Source: Deroplatys truncata (taxonomy: Eukaryota; Arthropoda; Insecta; Mantodea; Mantidae). From it: a stretch of 64,000 bases of DNA. The stretch lies in assembly GCA_030765065.1 (NCBI GenBank), contig CM060990.1:277787341-277851340 (forward strand), in the 5' to 3' direction. The notes beneath the pieces are model-generated. The model worked only from the letters and a program-made list of their open reading frames with translations, was not told the DNA's origin and ran no database searches. Positions 11,691 through 23,938 of this stretch are shown here, piece by piece. Numbering within the stretch: position 1 is the stretch's first letter; each line of letters begins with the position of its first letter. The position numbers were made by a program, and so were the translations under genes.

Positions 11691-12400
11691 TTTAAGATCC
11701 AGTTTTCCCCACAAATGTTGATGGATACAGTTGAGTGGTAAGGATGATGCCTGCCTGGAAATCTATTCCAGTACAGATGTGAATGTCCTCTTGCTTCCCA
11801 ATAAGCCAAATGTATTATCAGCAATTTCGGCAAATGAAAATGCATTAGCCATGTTTAGGAGTAATTGTGAAAAGTATATTACATTTGATATACAGCGCAA
11901 AAAATGGCTCATTAAATACTCAGAGGTGATATGCTTTGTGCATGGGGAATTAACTTCACAGCACTACTTCCATTCAGCAACATTCACATTACATGTGTTC
12001 ATAAGTCAGGTGTGCTTTGTAACTCAGTTGATGAAGTTCTGGCTTTAAAATAGTATGGAAAGTAGCATAACGCTCATGTCTATGATGAGGATATAATTTT
12101 TTTTTATTTCTTTTCTTTTATATATACACACCTTTTTATGAACATACTACATTTAGTTTCAAGTAGGTAAAAGCATTGATGAACCTTTCAGAAAACTTTT
12201 ACTTTCATTTGGGGAACCGACTCAGCTGTCATTCACATCAATTACTACCACTACCACTGTTGAAATATAGGATGTAGCTTTCATTTTATCTTTGGAAAAG
12301 TGTATTTTCTGTAAGATTTGTCTAGCTTCTAAAGTTTAACCCATTCCAAACTTGATCATGAAAACCATAAGAAAAAATAAATAAATAAAACTTAGAGGTA
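11691..12400. other. No recognised gene
   Basis: An open stretch of 105 codons on the plus strand (11731-12048) has no recognisable domain; I cannot say whether it was ever coding. The rest is AT-rich with A/T runs. Confidence 0.35.
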
Positions 12401-12407
12401 TTTAAGT

Positions 12408-12945
12408 ATGACTGGAACTCATTTCCAGATTATCCTATGGATATGTTTGGGGCCTACTGGGTGGACTGCTGAAAACCACGAGGAGTACTGGGAGTCAATT
12501 ACAGAACACAGGTACTCAAAAACAACAATCCCTGATTTAAACAATGGTAAGACTAGTGAACTGCTTTCTATGAGGGGAGTCCAAATTCATTGGATGGTTA
12601 AAATGATAACAGGACATGGCTATCTCAAGGGACTCTTCTACAAGAAGGGTAAAGAAATTTATTCAACTTGTATGAGATGCAAAAAGGCAGATGAAACAAC
12701 GAAGTCATCTGTTGTGCAGCTGCGAGCCATGTGCAGGTCAAAAGATTACACACTTCATCCAAGGTTTTATGCAACCGCATGAGCTTAATAAGGTATCAGT
12801 AAGAAAGCTGCCTCCTTTATAAAGATTGCAGGCATTCTGAGACACTAGAAAAATAAAGGGGTGCACAATGGATCAGTAGTGGTCAAGGTGCTCAGGGCTT
12901 CAATAGCCAACCCCTTCTATACCTAAACTACCATAACCTAACCTA
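12408..12945 (+). mobile_element. 3' end of a LINE (ORF2 C-terminus)
   Basis: The plus-strand open frame 12408-12782 contains WMVKMITGHGYLKGLF and STCMRCKKADETTK, the arrangement seen after RNase H in many LINE ORF2 proteins (a TGH block followed by a Cys-x2-Cys zinc motif). After the stop, a shifted region reads VSVRKLL and then a 3' segment ending in CATAACCTAACCTAT near 12945. Only the C-terminal 130 residues and 3' tail remain, so it is a truncated copy. The clade cannot be fixed from this much. Confidence 0.6.
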
Positions 12946-13329
12946 TAGAGGTAGAAACCAGGCAACATCACATTGACTCACCTGCACCATACTGTTAAGC
13001 CACAAATATGGTAGAATGTAATGGATTAGCCACTTAGCATGATTTGGAGTCAAGTGATCTGTTATCAGTGGCATGCAAGCTCTTACAGAATGAACAATTT
13101 GACTAAAATAACAAAGCCAATAATTCTTAACTTTCTGCACACACTCACATTATACTGAAGTATCAGCTTGGGTGTGATTTCAAAGAAGTGTCATAACTTT
13201 GAAAGCTTGGAAAGAGATCATTGGTTCCTCATTCTCAAAACGCTTATCTAGAACTCTGCAATCCTTGCAATTTATGTGGCTGAACTCTGGGACCAGCAAT
13301 GACAGGGTGAAACACAGGTAAAACATACA

Positions 13330-13929
13330 TAATTAAGAGATACACAAAGAGTGAAAAGCACCACTGACAAGACACAGAACTAATAAAGTTAAAAAGGTAA
13401 AATTACACAGAATATATATAATGGCTCATAGTGCTGTGACAAAACACCTGGATCATGGAGCTGGCAAACACAAAGGCATATGTAACTGAGCTAAGAAGTG
13501 ACAATGGATTAAAACATGTTGCACTGCCAATGGTCATTATAATAAGTGCAAATAGATGAAGGGTCAGAAGAAGACTGTGACTAAAACAGCATTGTCCAAT
13601 ATGCAATCTGGCTAAAATAACCTCCTCACAACAGGTGAGAGAGGTGGTACATTAGGTGATAGGGAGAGGCTTAACTTCCAACAGCAGCCTATTAATTGTG
13701 TCAGCACTTAGGATAGTGCACCCCAAAGCAGCACTAGAATCATCTAAAGAAATGTATGAAATAAAATAATTGAGATAAAATTGCAGCCTTGGCAGCAGCA
13801 TCAGCAGCCTCATTCCCTGGTAGGCAAACATGTTCAGGCAACCACACAAAGGACACACTAATGCCAGCACCAGCTGACAAGTAAAGGCGATCCTGGATGA
13901 GCTGCACAAGAGGACGGTAACTGTACATG
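13330..13929 (-). mobile_element. Old I-clade LINE tail, abutted by a younger copy
   Basis: The minus strand reads YRPLVQLIQDRLYLSAG and then ISVSFVWLPEHVCLPGNE, a decayed version of the RNase H C-terminal part of the LINE at 13930-19216. The stretch 13560-13680 aligns base by base with that element's 14540-14650 (shared GACTAAAA, CATTGTCCAAT, AGGCTTAAC blocks). The younger LINE's 3' tail abuts it at 13929/13930, in the middle of the RNase H region, so it was probably the target. The 5' part of this old copy was not found on the far side. Confidence 0.75.
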
Positions 13930-14335
13930 ATGATATGCGGTTTAAGGGCGCTAAACTGCTAAGGTCATCAGCACCCTTACAATGTATAAAATATAAGGTC
14001 AAAATATAAAGGACAGGTAAAAGAACCGCATAATTAAAAAACGGGACACAAACCCGCGATGTCAAAAAGCTAAAAATAACAATAATATAACAATAATAAC
14101 TATAACAACAATAATAACAATAACAAAAAAATAACAATAACAACAATAATAACAATACAAATATCTGAAAAACCAACACACTAAAAGCATAGGCACGAAA
14201 AGATTAAAACGTGTCAAGAACTGTAGAATGCGAGGGTCATGAGCGTCATATGGCCACTGGGGATTAGAGTCCCCATAAAAACAGACAGAATAAAAGTACT
14301 AAGCTAAAAGATGCTCAACGCATTAAATGCGCAGA

Positions 14336-17300
14336 TTAAAATCTTTGAATAAAACGTAAAATACATTCTACAGCACGCGTGTCTTCTACCAAAACGTTGG
14401 CTAGGCCAACAGGCAGACCCACACGAACACGCAATGCAGCTAAAACCTGACACTCTGTTAAAATGTGACGCTCCGTTAAGGGCACGCCACACTGCCCACA
14501 GAGTGGTGCGGGGTCACCACTGAGCAAATACCTATGACTAAAAACACAATGTCCAATCCGTAAACGAGATAAAATTACCTCTTCCCGACGACACGAACGA
14601 GAAGAGGTACCCCAGATCAACGGGAAAGGCTTAACCTCCCGCAACTTGTTCCCGCGGAGGGCCGTCCACTCATCGCGCCAGCGCGAGAGGATGCGGCGAC
14701 GTAAAAGAACACACGAATCTGACGAGGGAACAACAGAAGTAAAAAATCTGGGTAATAAAATCGCCGATTTCGCAGCGGCATCGGCAGACTCATTACCTGA
14801 GATGCCCACATGACCTGGAATCCACATGAAGGACACGCTGATGCCAGAGACACCAAGCGAGTGGAGCAGGTCATGTATGCGCTGTACGAGTGGGTGGTAA
14901 TGGTACAGCGCATGAATAGTCTGAAGGGCACTCAGAGAGTCCGTACAAATAAAACAGTGCCGTACGTCGTGCCGCTGAATGTATAAAACAGATTGATAAA
15001 TGCTAAAAAGTTCGGCGGTAAAAATTGAACATTGTCCAGGTAAACGAAAAGTAAAACTCTGTACACCAAAAACAAAGGCACATCCTACTCCAACATCAGT
15101 CTTAGAACCATCAGTATATATAAAATGACAGTCCCCGAACTGCGCCTGTAGTTCTAAAAAGGCGGATCTAAGAACAGAAGCGGGGGTGGCGTTTTTCGGC
15201 ATCGATGTTAGCCCAAGGTGAATTTGGGCCTCAGCGCGCGACCATGGATGAAAACGCGTTTCCCCTCGGGTAAGGACCGGCGCTGGCGTAACGTCCAAAT
15301 GCCGAAGTAGCAGTCGAAATCGAACCCCTGGAGGGAGCAATGCAGAGGAGCTAACTAAATATTGCCGGTCAAGTGAATCCTCGAAAAATGCCGCGAAAGA
15401 CGGGTGGTCAGGCAAGCTGGAGAGTCGACAGGCATAGCTACACAAGAGCATCTCACGCCTGGAGGACAGCGGAGGCTCTGCAGCTTCAGCATACAGGCTA
15501 AGAACAGGGCTGATTGGAAAGACCCCTGTAGCGACTCTTATACCACGATGGTGAATGGCATTCAATCGACGTAACACAGATGGACGTGCCGACGAATAAA
15601 CAATACACCCGTAATCAAGTTTGGATAGGACCAAAGAGCGATAAAGGCGAAGAAGGACGGTCCGATCAGCTGCCCAGGATGTGCCACTTAAAACACGTAA
15701 AATATTAAGAGAACGGTCACACTTTGCTTTTAAAAAGGAAACGTGAGAAGTCCAGCTCAGCTTCCGGTCAAAGATCAACCCCAAAAATCTCACCTCGTCT
15801 GCAAATGGAAGGACCTCCGACCCAAGATGGAGAAAGGGCGGAGGGAAAGCCTTCCGGCGCCAGAAATTGATGCAGACGGATTTTTCGGCGGAGAAATTAA
15901 AGCCGTTAGCGTTACTCCAGGCGTAGAGACGGTCGATACAGCTCTGGAGACGGCGTTCGAGTAGACAGGTCCGCCGTGAACTGCAATAAATGGCAAAATC
16001 ATCTACAAAAAGGGACGATGAAATGCCAGGTGGAATAAAATCAACAATGCGGTTGATAGCAATCGCAAAAAGTGTGACACTGAGTACAGAGCCCTGCGGT
16101 ACTCCGTTCTCTTGAATAAAACGACTAGATAAAACCGAGCCCACACGTACACGAAAGACGCGGTCCGTCATAAACTCCCGAAGAAATATGGGAAGACGAC
16201 CGCGGATATTCCATGCGTGAAGTGTACGTAAAATGCCGCCCCTCCAACAAGTGTCATAAGCTTTCGCTAGAAGTTTGAGACTCAAGCCACCATGTCAACC
16301 GTCCGTTGATCATGCGCTCTATCACCTTGCAAATGCAACTAGTGAGGGAGATAGGGCGGTAGCTGGAAGGTAGTTGGCGATCCTCCAGGCTTAAGGATAG
16401 GGACAATGGTGGCTTCGCGCCAAACCGAAGGAAAAAAGCCGTCTTGCCAAATACGGATATAGACCTGCAAGAGAAAGAGTTTACTGTCGGCTGAAAGGTT
16501 CTTTAACATCAGGACATGAATGCCGTCCGGCCTAGGAGCGCAGTGCCTAGAGCAATGAAGAGCGTGCTCCAGCTCCCTCATTGTGAAAAGTTCATTATAA
16601 CACTCCTTATTAGCAGATCGAAAATTATAGGTTGCGGAATCCAGCCGGTCTTTGATAGAGCGAAAGCCGGCGGAATAATGGTCTCTGAACTGGAAACCGC
16701 CACAAAGGCAGCACCCAGAGTGTTAGCGATGGCAGCCGGATCCACTATGGTGGCATTGGGAACCTGAAGGCCAGAAACAGTACAATGCGACACTTTACCT
16801 GAAAGCGACGAAGTTTATCCCAAACAACAGATGAAGGCGTAAAGCGATTAAAAGACTCGGCAAAACGAGTCCAAGACGCCTTCTTGCTATCCTGAATAAT
16901 GCGACGAGCCCTGGCGCGCGATTGTTTAAAAGTAATCAAATTATCAAGTGTAGGATGTCGCCGAAACACCCTAAGCGCAGTTCTACGGGCACGAACGGCG
17001 GCCCGACAATCCTCGTTCCACCACGGAACAGGCAGACGCTGAGGTTGAGAGGATGAACGGGGAATTGCGCGTTCGGCGGTAGATAGAATCGTAGACGTAA
17101 GGTGCTGCACCATTTGGTTAATGTCGCTGAAGGGCTTGTCGTCAAAATACACGAGGCTGGAATACAATCTCCAGTCGGCTTTTCCGAATATCCAGGTAGG
17201 AACTCTGGAATGCTGGACGTGGTGAGACAAAAGAGAAACGATGCAGGGGTAATGGTCGCTGGAGTAGGTGTCAGCGACGACGTTCCACTGCAGACGACTA

Positions 17301-17879
17301 GCAAGCTGGATGGAGCAAACGGCAAGATCTAAATGAGAGAAGGAACCAGAAGAATCAGAAATAAAAGTAGGTTCACCAGTATTGAGGATAGAGAGGTTGA
17401 ACTGATCAAAAATGTCGGAAAGAAGAGCTCCCCTCGCACAAGCCCTTGGCGAACCCCACAGGGGGTGATGGGCATTAAAATCTCCCAACAGAAGAAATGG
17501 TGTTGGGAGAGCGGACAGGAGATCGTAAACGTCCGCGTGAGCGAGGGGAGACGACGGAGGTGTATAGATGGAACAAACAAAAGAAAAAGCCGGGTAAGTG
17601 AAGTCTAACGGCAACAGCTTGCAAGTCGGGCGTAAGCGTGAGAGTCTGAAAATGAACGTCGTCACGCACTAATATCAAGACACCTCCATGAGCAGGAGTA
17701 CCCCCAACCGGTTCAAGGTCGTAGCGAACCGGAGTATACCCTCGGAGCTCAAAAGGGTCGTAAGGGCGTAGCTTGGTCTCCTGCAAACACACGACCATAG
17801 GCGAACGGGAACGCAATAAAAGTTGCAGTTCCGCCCTATGCGATCGTACACCACGTAAATTCCAGGTCAGGATAGCCAT
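14336..17879 (-). pseudogene. LINE ORF2: endonuclease, reverse transcriptase, RNase H
   Basis: Starts at 17879 with MAILTWNLRGVRSHRAELQ. The AP-type endonuclease includes LQETKL, LLLGDFNAHHPLWGS and SDHYPC (17879-17130). The reverse transcriptase includes ILKPGG (about 16380), NGVPQGSVLS and the catalytic SLFVDDFAIYC (about 16000). RNase H follows with FIYTDGSKTDVGVG, CTDSLSAL and WIPGHVGISGNESADAAAK (15130-14770), then a C-terminal CGQCGVPLTERHILTEC zinc-type block. The frame is kept open for 649 codons at the 3' end (16285-14336). Frameshifts lie near 17600, 16780 and 16580. At about 16280 the chain passes from GRLTWWLES directly to LLAKAYDT, missing roughly 45-50 residues of the RT fingers/palm region. 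The protein would be non-functional. Confidence 0.9.
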
Positions 17880-18019
17880 GAATAAAAGGAATAAACTGTC
17901 TACTTAGGAGGGCGGCTCAAAATGACTTTCTGCTTAACCTTTGGGCTCGGGCTTTTAGTATGGAGTTGGTCAGACTCCATAGGCTCCTCGAAGGGAGGGC
18001 CCACGCGCTCAGTGCCAGA

Positions 18020-19216
18020 AATCGATTCAAGCGCCGTGAACCGGTTCTGGGTGGCAATGGGTGAAGGTGGCCGCTGAGCGCGGCTTGTCCCAGGAGCATC
18101 CTAGGACTGCGACCTTCGAGGAGGAGGAGGAGGAGGAGGAGGAGGAGGAGGAGAAGGTGGAACTTTTCTTACCACGCGCACGCGGAGGGTCTTTTAGAAA
18201 ATCTTCCCTACGAAATTTCTGCTTCGATTTCTTCTCGGTGACTTGTGACTTTATAACCTTTGGACCAGCTTTAGATGGCTTTATTACAGTAGCTTGAATG
18301 GACGGCCGGATGGCAGTGGCGGTTAGTGCAGTCATGGTCCAGGTTTGAGTCTCTGCATCCTTTGTGGGTACTGGCGAGGCACAACAGAGCTGAATGTTCC
18401 TGATCGCAGGAGCGAAGGTTGGCGCGCATGGTAACGCCTCCGGGCTTCGGCGAAGGAGAGTTTCTCCTTTACCCGGATCTCCTGGATCGACTTCTCGTCC
18501 AAATACCGCGGACAGTCGGCAAATGAAGCAGAATGAGACCCTTTGCAATTAACGCAGACGGGGGCTGTTGAACAGGTATCTTCGTGTGAGGGCTGGCTAC
18601 ATGTTGCACAGATGTTAACGGCACTCTTACATGAGACTTGCGTATGCCCAAAACGTTGGCATTTGAAACAACGCAGAGGTCTAGGAATATAGGGCCTCAC
18701 CGTAATACGTTCGTACCCTGTTGTAATGCTCGTGGGCAGATCGACGCCATCAAATGTTATAAACAGGGTACGAGTGGGTACCAATACTCCGTCGCGTTTG
18801 GCCTGCACTCGATGAACCGCTTTCACCTTCTGGTCTGCAAGATATTCTACCAGTTCCTCGTCTGATATACCATAGAGGCTATGCGTGGTGACAACGCCTC
18901 GACAGGAGTTCAAGGTGTGGTGCTTCTCAACACGGATAGGATAGCCGTGGAGAAGCGTGGCGCGCAACAAGGACTTAGTCTGCTGTTCGGATTTGGTTTG
19001 AGCCAACAATGAACCAATCCGAAGACGAGTGCAGGATTGAACCGCACCTGCAATTGCGTCAATGCCCTTCTATACAATAAAAGGGTTCACCTTCTCAAAA
19101 GATTGACCTTCCTCAGTTTGCGAAATCACTAAGTAACAACCTGTTATTGGTGGTGCTACTTCTGTTGCAAATACTTTACGGCGCTTGTTACTTATGATGG
19201 AGAAAGGATGCTCCAT
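18020..19216 (-). pseudogene. LINE ORF1 (gag-like, three zinc knuckles)
   Basis: I place the start at the ATG at 19216-19214 (MEHPFSIISNKRRKVF), upstream of the long open stretch that begins at 19009, because the frame between them reads a family-like block CYLVISQTEEGQSFEKVNPF. It is interrupted by one TAG (about 19070). The 225-codon open part holds CFKCQRFGHTQVSC, a second Cys-rich block CATCSQPSHEDTC and a third CVNCKGSHSASFADC. These are the gag zinc knuckles that bind element RNA. A frameshift near 18430 moves translation to another frame, which runs to 18027 and includes a Ser run encoded by the GGA/TCC repeat at 18118-18154. Confidence 0.85.
18118..18154. repeat. (GAG)n microsatellite inside LINE ORF1
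   Basis: About 11-12 GAG units (TCC on the minus strand). Read in the ORF1 frame it gives about a dozen consecutive Ser codons. Confidence 0.95.
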
Positions 19217-19240
19217 AGTTATTCATATGTTGCCAGCATT

Positions 19241-19620
19241 GCGTTAGAGCTAGCATTTGACAGAGTGACATCTGTTGGACATATAACACATCATTTTCAT
19301 CACTGTGGGGGATATACTAAGAGCAGAATGTTGCTACAGCAAACATTTATCTCTTTCGCTGACGTTTCTCCCCTTTTCCTATCGCACATAACCTTATTCA
19401 TAATCAAATCAAGTAAATCGCATAAACAAAACAATACCTCTGGGAGTAATGAGCTGTTACTTCCGTAGTCGTAACTAAAAGAGTAAATTGTAATTGATCT
19501 CCCCAACATTACTTCCGGGGTAAATTGCTTCTGTAGTGGGGACTTCTTTAGTAAGCATTACTTCCAAAGCAGTTTACTCCAACATGGTGCACACTGCCCA
19601 TTACGTAGTAATTTACCCAG
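19241..19620. other. Unassigned, possibly LINE 5' UTR
   Basis: No open frame of note. The part next to 19240 may be the 5' UTR of the I-clade LINE. The segment 19440-19620 has repeated TTACTTCC and GTAAATT-like words in both orientations, but I could not define a repeat unit. Confidence 0.35.
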
Positions 19621-19624
19621 TGGA

Positions 19625-20880
19625 TTAGAACACCCACCTAGGGTGTTTACAATTAAAATCACCCCCAAGCAGATAGTTGGTCCTTAGATCATGCAGTATT
19701 GCCCAGAAGTGTAATTCAGTAATTTTATTTTGAGGTGCCGAATAAAACGACCCAACTTGAAATATATGGAAGTTAAATTGCAACTGAATCCTTGAGATAT
19801 GATATTCTGGTTCTATAATTGCCGGCAATTCATGGTGTAACAATGATCTTTTTATAAATATTGTGGATCCACCTTTTCTGTTGCCACTAGGATGGTCAGC
19901 AGGATGGATATTATATCCAGGTATTTTAAAATATATGTGCAGCGCTAATTTTGTTTCTGCGACAAGTAAAATAACCACACTATAACTCTGCAGAAAGCAC
20001 AGCAGTTCGTTGTATTTATTGTTGATTCCCCGAGTATTCCAAGTGCAAATACGAATGCTGTTCCTATTCATAGTATCCGTTATTTTTTTAACATAACAGG
20101 CAACAGCTGTGCTAGGGACTGAAGTAAAGGTTGTAAAACAGAAAACAGAGAATTTAGTTTACTTATCAGAATATTGAGCATTGCATCCTGTGACTGTGAC
20201 TTAACTGTTCCTGCATAACCATTATTCGACAGCAAAGACGTTGAAGCAGGAGATGGGGACAGGTTTTGTGTGTAAAATCAAGAGTGCAATTTTTTGTAGA
20301 ATGATGCCCATCGCACTTAACGCATCAAGAATGTTTGTGACAATTTTTTGAGTGTCCATATTCTTTGCAGTTTGAACACCGAATTACAGTGTGCCTAGGC
20401 TTTGGAGGTTCTATTTTGATTACTGCATAGTATAATCTAGTTAGCGTTTACTAGATTTGGTTGCAGTGAGATTGCAGTTCATTCATAACTGCTTCTGTAT
20501 CACAGGTAGGGTGCAAACCCCCAAATCACCACACAAAAATTTCTTTCTTGATTCATTTGCTATGTGTGGTACTCTGCATTGTATGTAGCAAATTATTCCG
20601 TTGCTTTTCTGTAGGCCTCAATGGAATTGAAACAAAATTTAACTTTGTTATTTTCAATAGTCACATGTTTGTAGTTGAAAACATTTATGTTACTTAAACT
20701 TTTCAGAACAGAATTTATATCTGATACATTACTTACACAGATCGGTGGAGGTTTCGATGCTTTGTCTTTGTTGGTAGCAGAATCTTGATGTTCAGAATAA
20801 TCTGGAAGGTTTTCCGAGATGCAAAAGGATTTTCAGAAGCAAAAGGTGAAACGTTAGTATCATTCTCTCATCCATTTTGG
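19625..20880 (-). mobile_element. Jockey-like LINE, 5' part (ORF1 end and endonuclease start)
   Basis: On the minus strand, 20880-20560 reads a gag-like block with ICVSNVSDINSVLKSL, VKFCFNSIEAYRKATE and EYHT, typical of Jockey-type ORF1. The segment 20400-20270 reads two zinc knuckles, CSNCKEYGHSKNC and CVKCDGHHSTKNC. ORF2 begins at 20071 with IRICTWNTRGINNKYNELL, then AETKL and GGDFNCKHPRW, the N-terminal half of an AP endonuclease, open for 148 codons. The sequence is cut off at 19625 just after the GDFN motif, so reverse transcriptase is absent. ORF1 carries several stops and frameshifts. Confidence 0.8.
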
Positions 20881-21971
20881 TTATGAAAACCCAATATGGA
20901 TGCACAAATGTTACTTAACTTAATAGTACACATCACACACTATACTTATGCTTCAGTTTATGTAATGAACTTATCAGATTATTAACAGTACAATATAAAA
21001 CAAAGTAAGGCGAACACTAACTCAAATATGCAATAAACTATCGCATGTTTTACTTGGTACACGATCAGTCAAAGTCATTACACATTTCATATTTACTTTT
21101 AAACTCAAAATTCAGTGTTAAGCATTACTGAATAATCTCATTGGAGTGCAGTACATCCACAACCATCCACCAAGAAAGGGACAAAACAATGTGCTAATAT
21201 AGCTTCACACACCCAAAAGCTTTCATACTAGTATTAATAAACAAAGTTTGCCGGGTGGCAGGTGTCAAGACTTCTAAGTGCAAAGATACATGAAACTACT
21301 ATTTTAGCCCTCGAGCAGTTATCTCTGCAGGGACAAAAGAAAAAAAGATTTTATGCACTTTTCATGGCACCCTTATACATATATGGTAAAATTGTAGCAT
21401 GTTAATTCAAGTATGTGACCAAACTGCAGCTGCTCCCCATGTTTCATCATATTCAACTTCTACTTTCAGTGAGTCTAGTTTCATCACAATTTAACATTCT
21501 CGTTTTGCAATTTAATTTTCACTGGAGTTAGGCAATAAAGGAACAAGCATCCAAACATATTATCCAGACAAATTGTGGTATGAACCAATGTGGAGTGTGT
21601 TATTAACTGCATGCTCCGTTATTGTTTTTATTGGATGTTTAAGTAAAAATACAATAGGCTGCTTCTTAGTCTTTCCTATTGAAATTAAAAGCACTTACTT
21701 TGGTTTTATTGCTATAAATTGCATTTTATTTTTGTTCTCCTGGAATGGCTAAGTAAACATGTTTCTTTATTCTGTTGCACCTGGCAGTTAATAACTACCT
21801 ATGTGCAAAGTTAAAACATTTATTTTTTTTAATTAAAAAAAAACAAAGTATTTTGGATTTAATTGCTGTAAATTATCAAACTAGCTGCCTTGGGGATTAA
21901 ATGCCACTAGCAAAAGCTACATTTCCACAGTGTAGCAACATAACCATGGTTACCTTCAGAAAGTCTGTATA
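20881..21971. other. AT-rich, no recognised gene
   Basis: No recognisable protein or structured repeat. The left part could be the 5' UTR of the Jockey-like fragment. Ends at the TA target site of the next transposon. Confidence 0.4.
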
Positions 21972-21973
21972 TA

Positions 21974-23785
21974 CAGTGTGTTCCAAAATGAATATAGGGG
22001 TTTTAAGGCTTTGTAGAATTTATTACATTTAACTTACAATTCTAAATAATACATCAAATGAAAGAGCAACTCAAACGATTTTTCCTACAGGTGTTCAATG
22101 TGAGCACCATTTGTCACACAGTACACATCCAGTCGATAGGAGTTCTTCCCAAACCTTGATCAGTGTGTCTGGGGTAATTGTTGCAACAACTGCTTGAATC
22201 CTGTTTCTTAAGTTGGGTAGGTCAGCTGGTAGTGGAGGCACATACATATGATCCTTTATGAATCCCCAAAGGTAAAAGTCGCACGGCATCAGATCGGTGA
22301 ATGTGGAGGCCATGCGAAACAAGCTCTGTCATCCAGCCCCTTGCAGCCAATCGGTTGGGTACGTCGTTTAACCAATCGTGTACTGAGTGATGCCAGTGAG
22401 GCAGCACACCACCTTCCTGCCAAATAAAGCTCTCTGGTTCAGCTTCTTCCAAATGAGGAAAAGAGCCATAGTTGTAGCGCATTAAGGTAAGAAACACCAG
22501 CTACAGTTACTTCACCAGGAAAGAAAGGTATATAAACTTTCCGCCGGGATATTCTGGCATTTATTGTATTTTTGGGGTTAGTTTGGCATACCTGTAATGG
22601 GTAAGTATTCACGTGTTGGTACTAGTGTTATTTGTGGTGTGGAGGTGTTGACTGGTCAAACAGATTTTTATCTTGTGGGAAAGCCAGTTTTTCGCCCTCT
22701 TTAGGAGCAACAGTCAGACAGGCAACATGGGTGGGAGAAGCCATCCTCATCGGAACAACAGATAACCTCATGTATCACTTTTAAACTTTCTTTTATACAA
22801 TAAATTCAACATCTTAGATTGTAATGTGTTGATCTTTTGGTGGTAAAAACTATTCTCTTTGAGCTCCTGTATTCAAAATCTTTAAAGTTTTGGAATGGGT
22901 TTGCTATAGCCATGTGGTAGGCTTCACTCCTAATGTCACACAGTTTGTGTTGAAATTTATAAAATATTTCCGAACCTTTAGGCCCTACCATCGGGTTTTC
23001 TTAGGTGTGCAACAATATGGCACAAAATACATTACATTTTGGGGAGTCTCGTTGCAACTGTACCATCTCATGGGGATTAGATGATCCCAAAATTTGCACA
23101 TTATGGGTGTTCACATTTCCATTTAGGTGAAATGTCTATTCACCACTGAAGATGACACAATCCAGAAAACCTTCATCTTCATGCAGAAACGTTTCGTTTG
23201 CAAAGTTGGCATATAAACCATAGTCTGTAGGCTTTAGAGTTTGTAACAACTGCAAATGATAAGGGCATAGTTGTAAGCATCTCCTAAAAACTTTCCACAC
23301 AGACATCACTGGAATTGCTAATTCACAACTAGCCTTACGAATTGATTTCTTAGGGCTACACGTGAAAGCCTCTCTCAATCGTTCAACACATTCTTCAGTC
23401 AATCTTGGTCGCCCCGTACTCTTCCCTTTAGAAAGACAGCTGGTGTCTTCAAACTGATACCATCTATGGATGTTATTAGGAGAATTACAATGGAACTTAA
23501 TATGGAATGCATGTTGCACTGTAACTACAGACTTTGTTCTTGCAAACTGCAAAACCCAAAAAAACTTTTTATTGACCAGTCGCCATCTTTGCTACTAGCA
23601 CTTTCTAATGGAAGACAGAGGAAACAGTGCATGCACATGTGCACAGATGTACCCCCCCCCAAAAAAAAAGAAACAAAAAAACCTTTCGAGATGCTCTTTC
23701 ATTTGATGTATGCTATATAATTGTAAGTTAAATGTAATAAATACTACAAAGCCTTAAGACCACATATTTACTCTGGAACACCCGG
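21974..23785 (-). mobile_element. Tc1/mariner-superfamily transposon with ~105-bp inverted repeats
   Basis: The ends are inverted repeats of about 105 bp: 21974-22080 and 23680-23785 match at roughly 85 percent by eye, including the block AAGGCTTTGTAG and the block TTACATTTAACTTACAATT. The element is flanked by TA on both sides (21972-21973 and 23786-23787), the expected target duplication. On the minus strand a transposase is recognisable in pieces. The N-terminal half (23552-23136) includes STGRPRLTEECVERLREAF and CSPKKSIRKASCELAIP. The C-terminal half (22497-22095) includes FIWQEGGVLPHWHHSVHDWL and LMPCDFYLWGFIKDHMYVPP. The middle, around the first Asp, is badly decayed, and 22550-22800 looks foreign. 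It is inactive. Confidence 0.88.
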
Positions 23786-23938
23786 TATTCTACTCTAGGT
23801 AGCTGTCATTTTCCCCTGTCCCATAACTGCAGGAACATTGCGTAATAGCTAAATGTCTCATCTTTCCAAAGCATTTTTCTACATATCTATGAGAGAAGTA
23901 AAGAGTAGTAGACAATTTTTCAGTATATCTAATAATCC

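Larger units (their letters stand above)
13930..19240 (-). mobile_element. I-clade non-LTR retrotransposon, nearly full length but defective
   Basis: A minus-strand element of about 5.3 kb with two ORFs. ORF1 is a zinc-knuckle gag; ORF2 has endonuclease, reverse transcriptase, RNase H and a C-terminal Cys/His block. It ends in a 3' UTR whose last 60 bases (13990-13930) read GGGTGCTGATGACCTTAGCA, then TTTAGCGCCCTTAAACC, then a short ATC-repeat tail. Having both three gag zinc knuckles and RNase H fits the I clade rather than Jockey. Several frameshifts, one stop in ORF1 and an internal RT deletion make it inactive. Its local GC content is clearly higher than the surroundings. No target duplication was found. 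The 5' end is placed only roughly. Confidence 0.9.

Noticed and set aside
12925-12945. Telomere-like CCTAA words at the end of the LINE fragment
   Set aside because: Only two partial repeats; arthropod telomere arrays are long, and LINE tails often contain such words.
13652-14179. Long minus-strand open frame with poly-Leu and Cys/Tyr-rich start
   Set aside because: It is the (TTATTG)-like T-rich 3' UTR of the younger LINE read through into the older copy, not a membrane protein gene.
14304-14931. Overlapping minus-strand open frames inside the LINE ORF2, and plus-strand frames at 15743-15964 and 17102-17608
   Set aside because: They are shadows of the GC-rich LINE coding region in other frames, with no domain content.
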